Below are positions 8,837 to 15,775 of a DNA stretch of 64,000 nucleotides, piece by piece; position 1 is the first letter of the stretch, and every line of letters starts with the position of its first letter. Below the pieces are notes generated by a model, which worked only from the letters and a program-made list of their open reading frames with translations, had not been told where the DNA came from and ran no database searches. Where the stretch lies: NCBI GenBank assembly GCA_035498035.1, contig DATKAN010000016.1, forward strand, positions 1 to 64,000, written 5' to 3'. Made by a program: the position numbers and the translations under genes. Source of the DNA: Nitrospiria bacterium (GTDB taxonomy: Bacteria > Nitrospirota > Nitrospiria > JACQBZ01).

Positions 8837-9970
8837 TCATTGATCCACCGGCTTGGGCGCGGGGTCGTTGCTGGGCTGGACCGTGTTGTTGATGACCACC
8901 GCGCTTCCGTTCTTCAATTTGAGCTGTCCGCTCGTGGCCACCAGGTCGCCCGGCTTGATCCCCTTTAGGATCGCGACCTGGTCGCCCCGGGTCTCGCCGA
9001 CGGTCACGAAGGTCTGCCGGGCGGTCAGGACCGGTTTTCCATCCGCCCCCTTTCCGCCCTCCTCAATGACGTAAACGCTTTCCCCGTAGGGATTGAAGGT
9101 TACGGAGGTCTGGGGCAGGGTCAGGTACTGCTGGACCCCGCCGGACTGGACCGTCACCGTCGCGTACATGCCCGGCAACAGTTCGTGCTTGGCATTGGCG
9201 ATCGTGGCCTCGATCTGGAGGTTACGGGTATCCGGATCGACCTTGGGGTTGATCGCATTAATCCGTCCTTCAAACGTTCGGCCGGGAATCGCATCGGTCG
9301 TCACCGTCACGGTCAGTCCGATCTTCAATCGCGAGAGGTTCTGCTGGGGAAGGAAAAAATCGACAAAGATCGGATCCAACGATTGAAGTGTGACGATCTT
9401 GTCTCCCGGGTTCACGTACTGTCCGAGATTCACGGCGTTGATGCCGAGCCGCCCTTCAAACATCGCACGGATCGTTTTTTTTTCGACCACGGCCGCCTGC
9501 TGGGCCACCTGGGCTTCTTTGCTCTTGAGATCGGCCGCATCGCCATCCAGCACCGCCTTACTGACCGCCTGAATGGCAAATTGTTCCTTGTCACGCTCGT
9601 AAACGATCCGGGCCAGTTCGGCCGCCGCCTCGAGGGACCGCAACAGCCCGACATCCGCGTCGGCATTGAGCTGGACCAGCACCTGGCCGGCCTTCACCTC
9701 ATCGCCCGACTTGAAACGCACCTCCCGCACCAAACCGCCGATTTCGGTTGTGACGTCCACCCCGTGCACGGCTCGCAGGCTCCCCACCGCGTTTAACTGG
9801 GGCTGCCAGGGTTGGAGCTCGGCCTTCATCGCCGTCACCGTGGCCGGCGGCATTTTCATGGTCGCCATGAACTGTTTGATCATTTTCGCCTTGAAGGCCT
9901 GAAACCCGAAAATGGCGGCAAATAACAAACCGACCACCAACAACATCACCACCATACGCTTGGTCATCAA
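8837..9970 (-). CDS. RND efflux periplasmic adaptor (membrane fusion protein)
   Basis: A 377-residue adaptor linking the inner-membrane pump to the outer-membrane channel. An N-terminal membrane anchor (MVVMLLVVGLLFAAIFGF) is followed by a lipoyl half-motif (VDVTTEIGGLVREVRFKSGD), a helical hairpin, the second lipoyl half (FEGRLGINAVNLGQYVNPGD), then beta-barrel and membrane-proximal domains (LPQTSVTFNPYGESVYVI). It lies 13 bases after the outer membrane factor and 16 before the permease. Confidence 0.93.
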   Translation of the reverse strand: MMTKRMVVMLLVVGLLFAAIFGFQAFKAKMIKQFMATMKMPPATVTAMKAELQPWQPQLNAVGSLRAVHGVDVTTEIGGLVREVRFKSGDEVKAGQVLVQLNADADVGLLRSLEAAAELARIVYERDKEQFAIQAVSKAVLDGDAADLKSKEAQVAQQAAVVEKKTIRAMFEGRLGINAVNLGQYVNPGDKIVTLQSLDPIFVDFFLPQQNLSRLKIGLTVTVTTDAIPGRTFEGRINAINPKVDPDTRNLQIEATIANAKHELLPGMYATVTVQSGGVQQYLTLPQTSVTFNPYGESVYVIEEGGKGADGKPVLTARQTFVTVGETRGDQVAILKGIKPGDLVATSGQLKLKNGSAVVINNTVQPSNDPAPKPVDQ

Positions 9971-9983
9971 AATGTCTCCGTCT

Positions 9984-11456
9984 TCACTGTGTCCGGTTCC
10001 ACCACCCGCCGCCCAGGGCCTGAAACAGGGCCACGGTATCGGAATATCGCCTGGCTTCAGCTTGAATCAGAATGACCTGTGCCAGCCGGTGCTGACGCTG
10101 GGCATCCAGCAACGAGAGAAAATTCACGGCCCCTAAATCGAACTGTTTCTGGGTCATATCGAGCGATTCGCGCGCACTGGCCTCCGCCTCCGACTGAGCC
10201 TTCAGCAGGTCCGCGTCCAGCTCCAGCGCGCGCAGGACATCGGCGACGTTCTGAAAGGCCTCCAAAACCGTTTCACGGTACTGCGCCGCCGCCTGATCGT
10301 ATGCCGCGATGGCGGCGCGCCGCTGGGCGGACAACTGCCCGCCGTGAAAGAGCGGCTGGAGCAATCCGGCCCCCAGCCTCCACACACTCGTGCCGGCGGT
10401 GAAAAGATCGTGGCCCGCGCTCGTCTCCGAACCGTAATTTCCGCTCAATGTGATCTGGGGAAACATCGCCGCGGTGGCGACCCCGATCTGGGCGCTCGCC
10501 TGGTGCAGAAGGGCCTCCGAGGCGAGGACATCGGGCCGTTGACGGACCAGCGAGGACGGCAGGCTGACCGGAAGGTCTTGAGGGAGTTGCAGCCCCTGGA
10601 GTTCAAATTCGGGAAGGACCGCCTCGCTGGGAAGTTGTCCGACCAGCACCGCCAATCGGTGGCGCGTCTGCGCGAGATTCAATTCAAGCGGCGGCAGGGT
10701 GGCCCGCGTCTGTGCAAGTTGTGCCTGCTGTGCGAGCACATCGGAACGCGAGGCCCCGCCCAGCAGGAACTGGCGTTCGACCAGACCGACCTCTTTCTCC
10801 ATCAAGGCGACCATCTCCTGTGTCGTCCGGATCTGGTCCCGCAACGAGGCTTCTTGAATCGCGGTGGTGATGATGTTGGACGTCAAAGCGATATGGGCGC
10901 CCTCCAGCTGATAGCCCTGAAAATCAACCTGGGACCGCAAGGCCTCCAACTCTCGCCGCGCCCCGCCGAACAGATCGAGGGCATAGGAAACGCTCACGGA
11001 TGCATTGTAAAGATTGAAGAGGCTGCCGGGTAAATTGGGCTGGCCGAACGCGGCCCCCGAAATTTTCTGCCGCTGGGCCGAAACATTGCCGTCCACGGCC
11101 GGGACCAGGGCCTCTCCGACCAGGGCGCGTTCGTTCTCCTGCGCCTCCCGCAGCGTGGCCTGCGCGGCGATCAGCGTCGGGCTGCCCGCAAGCGCCTGGC
11201 GGATCATCTGATCGAGCGCCTTGGAGTGAAAGAGGGTCCACCACAGGTCCGGAATATCCCGGCCCGCGAGGAAGCGCTGGGCCTCGCCGGCAATCCCCGA
11301 AGTGGCCGACGTCTTCTCCGGCATCGCCGCGGGGGTATAGTCCTTCGTGGCGGGGGGCTCCGGCCGATGGAAATCCGGGCCGACCGCGCAGCCGGTCAAC
11401 ACCGCGCCGGCGACAACCGAAATGGCCACAATCTTTATTCGCATTGGACGATTCAT
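9984..11456 (-). CDS. RND efflux outer membrane factor, NodT family lipoprotein
   Basis: A 490-residue TolC-like outer-membrane channel. The start at 11456 gives a lipoprotein signal with lipobox LTGC (Cys23), followed by AVGPDFHRPE, the typical NodT opening; ATG 11444 is an alternative start that keeps the signal. Two repeated long helical regions and PQITLSGNYG-type strands form the trans-periplasmic barrel. It is first in the efflux operon, so the three parts of the pump are made together. Confidence 0.93.
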   Translation of the reverse strand: MNRPMRIKIVAISVVAGAVLTGCAVGPDFHRPEPPATKDYTPAAMPEKTSATSGIAGEAQRFLAGRDIPDLWWTLFHSKALDQMIRQALAGSPTLIAAQATLREAQENERALVGEALVPAVDGNVSAQRQKISGAAFGQPNLPGSLFNLYNASVSVSYALDLFGGARRELEALRSQVDFQGYQLEGAHIALTSNIITTAIQEASLRDQIRTTQEMVALMEKEVGLVERQFLLGGASRSDVLAQQAQLAQTRATLPPLELNLAQTRHRLAVLVGQLPSEAVLPEFELQGLQLPQDLPVSLPSSLVRQRPDVLASEALLHQASAQIGVATAAMFPQITLSGNYGSETSAGHDLFTAGTSVWRLGAGLLQPLFHGGQLSAQRRAAIAAYDQAAAQYRETVLEAFQNVADVLRALELDADLLKAQSEAEASARESLDMTQKQFDLGAVNFLSLLDAQRQHRLAQVILIQAEARRYSDTVALFQALGGGWWNRTQ

Positions 11457-11508
11457 CCCCTCGCGATCCAAAACCTTCACCGAATTAAAGCGAAAGCTAA
11501 TCCTTATA

Positions 11509-11538
11509 TCCATACGGCATCCGTTCATTCCCCGTCAA
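11509..11538 (-). promoter_or_regulatory. Predicted sigma-70 promoter of the RND efflux operon
   Basis: On the minus strand TTGACG (11538-11533) and TATGGA (11514-11509) are spaced by 18 bases, giving a leader of about 45 bases before the ATG at 11456. No operator-like palindrome is obvious. Confidence 0.45.
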
Positions 11539-11588
11539 GGATTATTTTTCGGCGGTCGGAGGAAGACTCCAAAACCATTCCCCGTGTC

Positions 11589-11617
11589 TTGTCAAACGTC
11601 GTCCGGCGTGCTATAGT
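11589..11617 (+). promoter_or_regulatory. Predicted sigma-70 promoter of the Nudix gene
   Basis: TTGTCA (11589-11594) and TATAGT (11612-11617) with a 17-base spacer. Transcription would start near 11624, only about 16 bases before the ATG. Confidence 0.65.
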
Positions 11618-11639
11618 GTCCTACCGAATTCCTGAGCCG

Positions 11640-12086
11640 ATGACATCCAGAGGCGCCAGACATCAAATTTCATCCGGTGGCGTGATCTTCCGCCGAGGAA
11701 CCGCCGGGATCGAGATCGCCCTGATCCGGAAAACGCTGAAAAACGGAAAACGGATCTGGTGTCTGCCAAAAGGCTGGGTCGAGCCGGAGGAAAGCCTGGA
11801 AGGGGCGGCCGTCCGAGAGGTTCGCGAAGAAACCGGTCTGGAGGGCGAAATCCGGCGGAAGATCGGCGAAACTTCGTACCAGTTTTACTCCAAAGAGGAT
11901 CGCGCGACGATCGACAAGACCGTTCATTTTTATTTAATGGATTGCCGCGGCGGAGACACGGCGGATCACGACGAAGAAGTCGAGGCCGCCGCGTGGTTTC
12001 CGTTGGAGGAGGCCGAAACGTTGACGGCCTACCCGACCGAAAAAGAAATCGTACAAAAAGCCCGCGACCTTCTCAAAACGGTGTAG
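11640..12086 (+). CDS. Nudix hydrolase
   Basis: A 148-residue protein carrying an intact Nudix box: Gly in GWVEPEE, five residues to Glu, then REVREETGL, matching GX5EX7REUXEEXGU. Such enzymes cleave nucleoside diphosphate-linked substrates (for example Ap4A or oxidised dNTPs) with Mg2+. The opening SSGGVIFRR and the segment WCLPKGWVEPEE resemble the Ap4A hydrolase/MutT-like subgroup. The start at 11640 agrees with the upstream promoter. Substrate is not determinable. Confidence 0.88.
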   Translation: MTSRGARHQISSGGVIFRRGTAGIEIALIRKTLKNGKRIWCLPKGWVEPEESLEGAAVREVREETGLEGEIRRKIGETSYQFYSKEDRATIDKTVHFYLMDCRGGDTADHDEEVEAAAWFPLEEAETLTAYPTEKEIVQKARDLLKTV

Positions 12087-12115
12087 ATGTTCCCGGCCCT
12101 ACTCAAGGGTGTCTG

Positions 12116-12282
12116 CCCAGCGCGCAACGCGCGCGAGAGGGGGAGGCTCCATCCGGCTCCGCCGGTGGAGGGGGCGACGTGAGCCCTGATTCATAGTTCG
12201 GGGTGATTGACCCCAGCGCGCAACGCGCGCGGGAGGGGGAGGCTCCATCCGGCTCCGCCGGTGGAGGGGGCGACGTGAGCCC
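12116..12282 (+). repeat. Tandem pair of 71-bp repeats (family A)
   Basis: Positions 12116-12186 and 12212-12282 are the same 71-bp unit with a single difference (GAGAGG versus GGGAGG), 96 bp apart. Each begins CCCAGCGCGCAACGCGCGCG, contains GGCTCCATCCGGCTCCGCC and ends GGGGGCGACGTGAGCCC. The ends are shared with copies at 3881, 25627 and 51414, while the interior differs between loci. No gene lies within it. Confidence 0.85.
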
Positions 12283-12299
12283 CTAGAATTAGGACCCGG

Positions 12300-13391
12300 A
12301 TGCGGCGACCCGTGATCGAATCCGAACGGCGAGCGCCATCCCCGGTTATGAAGCCGGGGTTAGCGAGCGAAACAAAATTTGGTTTTCTCTGCCCGGATCG
12401 AAGAACCCGCACTTCACCTTGGGCGAAGGATGATGATCGTGGCGAAGGCCGCTATCTGGGTGGCGAAGCCCTCCCCGGATGGAAAGCCGGGGTTCTTCAA
12501 ATCGGAATGGGCCTGGCGATCCTCCTATCAGGGTGTGTTTCGTCTTCAATTCATCAGGAAACCGTAAAAGACCTTGCCGCCGCGCGAAGTGATCTGGACC
12601 GGCTCCGCGACGAAAACACGACATTGAAATCGGAGGTGGCGGCCCGGCAGGCCGTTATTCAAGATCTTCGTCAGCAGCTTAAGGAAGGCGAGAGCAAGGG
12701 GCAGATGCAGTCCCAGGATGTGGACCGACTCGCCAAACGCAACTTGGATCTGGTCGGAGAAGTCGCCAACCTCTCAAGCCAGAACCGGGACCTTTCCCAA
12801 ACCCTCGAGGCCCGAGACCAGGAATTGGAACAGGTCCGAAACCGAATCGCCGGGCTGGAAAACGCCGAGGAAGAGAAGACCACCCGCTTCAAGTCCATGT
12901 ACGATAAGCTGGTCGGCGGGTTTCAAAACGAGATCAAGACAGGAGCGATCGGCGTCACACAGGAGGGGGACAAACTCTCCGTCAACATGGTCGAGACGTC
13001 CTTGTTCAAACCCGGGAGCGCCGAAATTAAACCCATGGGCCTCAAGCTCCTGGACCGGGTCGGCCAGATTTTAAAATTGGAACCCGACCAGCCGATCCGA
13101 ATCGAAGGCTACACCGATAACGTCCCGATCGGATCGCGGCGCTCGGATAAATTCCGGAACAACTGGGAGCTATCCGCCGCCCGGGCCGTCAACGTGGTGC
13201 GGTATCTGTCCGGACCGGTCGGAATTCCGCCTGCGCGCCTGTCCGCCTCGGCTTTTGCGGACAATCATCCCGTCGCCTCCAACCAGACAAAGGAGGGTCG
13301 GGCCCGGAACAGTCGAATCGAAATTGTTGTGCTGCCCACGGACGCGGCTCAAGGGCTTCTGGAACCCAAATCGCAACCCCCTTCTCCATGA
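12300..13391 (+). CDS. OmpA-family peptidoglycan-associated lipoprotein with coiled coil
   Basis: An outer-membrane lipoprotein. Reading from ATG 12300 (AGGA 5 bases upstream) gives 363 residues, but the lipobox LLSGC ends at Cys79 and the residues before it are largely encoded by a palindromic repeat (12340-12501); ATG 12507 would leave only nine residues before the cysteine. After Cys79 comes a long coiled coil (about 85-190), then an OmpA domain with VETSLFKPGSAEIKP, IEGYTDNVPIG and the peptidoglycan-binding NWELSAARAVNVVRYL and GRARNSRIEIVV motifs. It probably anchors the envelope to peptidoglycan. The function is clear; the true start is not. Confidence 0.82.
   Translation: MRRPVIESERRAPSPVMKPGLASETKFGFLCPDRRTRTSPWAKDDDRGEGRYLGGEALPGWKAGVLQIGMGLAILLSGCVSSSIHQETVKDLAAARSDLDRLRDENTTLKSEVAARQAVIQDLRQQLKEGESKGQMQSQDVDRLAKRNLDLVGEVANLSSQNRDLSQTLEARDQELEQVRNRIAGLENAEEEKTTRFKSMYDKLVGGFQNEIKTGAIGVTQEGDKLSVNMVETSLFKPGSAEIKPMGLKLLDRVGQILKLEPDQPIRIEGYTDNVPIGSRRSDKFRNNWELSAARAVNVVRYLSGPVGIPPARLSASAFADNHPVASNQTKEGRARNSRIEIVVLPTDAAQGLLEPKSQPPSP
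12340..12501 (+). repeat. Palindromic repeat element (family B) overlapping the 5' end of the OmpA-like gene
   Basis: It starts with the hairpin CCCCGGTTATGAAGCCGGGG (12340-12359), continues AGCGAGCGAA and CCCGGATCGAAGAACCC, and after about 65 bases ends with a second hairpin CCCCGG...GCCGGGG plus TTCTTCAAA (12473-12501). The same ordered blocks recur on the minus strand at 36036-36110, without the 65-base insert. Confidence 0.7.
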
Positions 13392-13398
13392 GGACACG

Positions 13399-13827
13399 AT
13401 GCCAAACAAACGCCGAAACATAAAAACCGACAGACCGACGAGCAACCGACAGGAAACCCTTCGGAAAATCCTGTTACAGAAAAAAGGAGAGGCGACCCGC
13501 ATCCTGGAAGAACAGATAGGGCATCAATTCAACGATGATCTGCAGAAACGGATCGATCATGTCCTGGACACTGGCGATCAGGCCATGCTGGATATGGCCG
13601 AAGAGCTGGATCTGTCCCTTCTTGAGATGAGGAACAAGAATCTAAGGGCGATCAACGACGCGCTGCAGCGCCTCAGAGAAGGAACATACGGGATTTGTGA
13701 TGGTTGCGCCAGCGAGATTCCAGAAAAACGGTTAATGGTCATGCCGTTCACCCTTTTCTGTGTCGAATGCCAGCAAAAACAGGAAATTCTTGAGAAGATC
13801 GAGAAAGAAGAAGATCGATTCAAGTAA
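13399..13827 (+). CDS. DksA/TraR-family C4 zinc-finger protein
   Basis: A 142-residue protein with an N-terminal coiled coil (about 18-80) and a C-terminal C4 zinc finger formed by CDGC and CVEC, separated by EIPEKRLMVMPFTLF. This matches DksA/TraR proteins, which insert a coiled coil into the RNA polymerase secondary channel and adjust promoter response to ppGpp and starvation. The acidic coiled-coil tip expected of true DksA is not obvious, so it may be a paralogue. The start at 13399 follows TGAGGA by 5 bases; 8 bases separate it from the OmpA-like gene. Confidence 0.85.
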   Translation: MPNKRRNIKTDRPTSNRQETLRKILLQKKGEATRILEEQIGHQFNDDLQKRIDHVLDTGDQAMLDMAEELDLSLLEMRNKNLRAINDALQRLREGTYGICDGCASEIPEKRLMVMPFTLFCVECQQKQEILEKIEKEEDRFK

Positions 13828-13874
13828 AGGGGGAGCTGCCTAGCCCCTACCCGGCCACCGGATGCCCAGATTTT

Positions 13875-14306
13875 ATGAAAAAAATCATTTTTATCGGCCT
13901 GTTCATCGTCTTGGGCTGGCTTGTATTTTCCTATGTCTCGGCCGCTTGGACGCGTGGAGAATTCACCAGGGAGGTCGAATCCCTGCTTGAATCTCCCCGT
14001 GATCTGACCGAAGCGAGCCTGGTGCCGCTGATCCTGAACAAGGCGCAACAGTTTGGGATGGAACTTCGCCCGGAGGATATTCAGATTCGAATCGGGCCCT
14101 CCGACCAAGAAACGCCAACATCCAAGCTCATGAAAAATAAGGGGTTCAATGTAGAAGTACGTCGTCTCACACTGCAGATCCAGTATGGGCAGCCCTTTTT
14201 GGGCAGCACCCGACCGTACACGCTGTATCGGGAACGGATATTTGCAGCCGAGGCCTCCCCTCCAACACCGCCCCCCTCCGTACAGAGCGAAACTCCTGAA
14301 AACTAA
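13875..14306 (+). CDS. Small membrane-anchored hypothetical protein (DUF4845-like layout)
   Basis: A 143-residue protein: one N-terminal membrane segment (IIFIGLFIVLGWLVFSYVSA), then an extracytoplasmic part with a helix and a strand-rich region (EDIQIRIG, VRRLTLQIQYGQPFLG) and a proline-rich tail. The order resembles small DUF4845 proteins, but similarity is only in layout. The ribosome binding site is weak. It lies 47 bases after the zinc-finger gene. Confidence 0.55.
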   Translation: MKKIIFIGLFIVLGWLVFSYVSAAWTRGEFTREVESLLESPRDLTEASLVPLILNKAQQFGMELRPEDIQIRIGPSDQETPTSKLMKNKGFNVEVRRLTLQIQYGQPFLGSTRPYTLYRERIFAAEASPPTPPPSVQSETPEN

Positions 14307-14338
14307 GACTTCGCCAAAAATCCCGGAAAATCAGACCG

Positions 14339-14367
14339 TTGACAATATTTAGGCCTTTCATTACAAT
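14339..14367 (+). promoter_or_regulatory. Strong predicted sigma-70 promoter for the FHA-kinase operon
   Basis: TTGACA (14339-14344) and TACAAT (14362-14367) with a 17-base spacer in locally AT-rich sequence; expected start near 14374, about 22 bases before the ATG at 14396. Confidence 0.75.
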
Positions 14368-14395
14368 AAAATAAAAATGGGATGGTTGCTCTGAA

Positions 14396-15775
14396 ATGTC
14401 CCGAGTTCGGCTTCCACAAACGAAAACTGTTTTTTCTCATCGTCCCTACTCCCCCGGCGTCATCGATTCACTCTTCGAATTGGTGAAGGGCCAGACCGGA
14501 CCTTCCGGCTGGATTCTCCTCGCCGAGGATTCGAAGGTCTTCTTAATTCTCTTCATCTTGCAGAACAGCCCCTACGCCGCCGCACGCCTCTCGGGGGATC
14601 GATTCAACGCATTGAATCTTCGTGACTATTTTCACACGCTGGCCTCGATGGAACAGCCCCATCTCACGCTGCAACTGGCCAACCCCGTGCTATTTAAATG
14701 TTTGTTGGTTACGACGCAGAAACTCCCGACCACCACCGGGACAACCGACCTCGTCAACGTGGAATCGCTCCTTCACCAGATCAAGTCCTCCGAACGTGAA
14801 GTGGTCGTCAGCGAAAAGCGAATGGATGAAATAAACCTCTTTTATTTTCTGAAAGGAAACCTTCAGGAAGCCTTTTTCGCCGATCCCGACTCGGTTTCCA
14901 AAGACAGTACCGGCGAAGATCAGTTCCTCGAATACGCCTACACCGGAAAAAGCGCCGCGCCCGTAACGCTCCAGGCCTATTACGACGTCCAGGTGAAAAT
15001 GGCCGATGACGCGGACCTCCCATGGTCGGAATGGCCCGACGGGATCGTCGCCTATTTTCTAAGGCCCCGGCCGGAACTGGTGTTTCTGGCCGGCGGAGGT
15101 TCGGTGGACAGAAAGACCATCGTTAAGAGCCGGTTCATCCTGGGCCGTCATCAGGATTGCGATCTTGCGATCCCCGACACGATCGCCTCCCGGGAACACG
15201 CGGTCATCCGTGAAGGCCAAGGGAGTTTCATCCTGGAGGATCTCAAGAGCCGGAACGGCACGCTAGTCAACGGCAAAAGGATATCCAGCGTCACCCTCGC
15301 GGACGGCGACGAAATCCGAATCGGCGATTGCCGGATCATGTTCGTCGTGAAGTCTCAGGAGCCGCTGAAGAAGGAAAAGGCCGACCTGTCCCGTCTGGAT
15401 ACCACCACCATGAAACTGGATGAGGCGCTGCTTCAGCAAGCCGCCGCGTCATTCGCCCCCCCAGCCGGGGAAAACGCAAAAACGCCGGTCTTGGGTCTGG
15501 AAATGACGGAAGGCAAAGCCCCCGGTTCCCGCTATTCCCTCCGGGACAAAACCGTCATCGGCCGTAATAAGACGGACATCAACACCCATGATCCAAAGGC
15601 CTCGCGTCACCATGCCGCGATCGAGCGGAGGGAAGACGGCTACCATTTCATCGACCTGAAAAGCACCAACGGCAGTTTCATCAACGGCCTGGAAGTCCGG
15701 ACCAAACGTCTCGCCGCGGGGGACGTCATCCGGATCGGTGATTCGGCGTTCAAGGTGATCGAGGTCGACCCGTGA
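14396..15775 (+). CDS. Tandem FHA-domain protein
   Basis: A 459-residue cytosolic protein. The first ~230 residues are an unidentified regulatory region (DUF4388-like at best). Two forkhead-associated domains follow: FHA1 about 235-310 (LGRHQDC with G250-R251, SREHAVI, SRNGTLVNG) and FHA2 about 375-455 (IGRNKTD with G389-R390, SRHHAAIE, STNGSFINGLEV). FHA domains read phosphothreonine. Its stop overlaps the GTG start of the downstream Ser/Thr kinase (GTGA), so the two are translationally coupled, and the kinase is the likely source of the phosphothreonine it binds. Confidence 0.88.
   Translation: MSRVRLPQTKTVFSHRPYSPGVIDSLFELVKGQTGPSGWILLAEDSKVFLILFILQNSPYAAARLSGDRFNALNLRDYFHTLASMEQPHLTLQLANPVLFKCLLVTTQKLPTTTGTTDLVNVESLLHQIKSSEREVVVSEKRMDEINLFYFLKGNLQEAFFADPDSVSKDSTGEDQFLEYAYTGKSAAPVTLQAYYDVQVKMADDADLPWSEWPDGIVAYFLRPRPELVFLAGGGSVDRKTIVKSRFILGRHQDCDLAIPDTIASREHAVIREGQGSFILEDLKSRNGTLVNGKRISSVTLADGDEIRIGDCRIMFVVKSQEPLKKEKADLSRLDTTTMKLDEALLQQAAASFAPPAGENAKTPVLGLEMTEGKAPGSRYSLRDKTVIGRNKTDINTHDPKASRHHAAIERREDGYHFIDLKSTNGSFINGLEVRTKRLAAGDVIRIGDSAFKVIEVDP

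Noticed and set aside
12379-12567. Open frame MMIVAKAAIWVAK in another frame upstream of the OmpA-like gene, possible displaced signal peptide
   Set aside because: It would need a frameshift to join the lipobox and it lies partly within repeat sequence; no support beyond a hydrophobic run.
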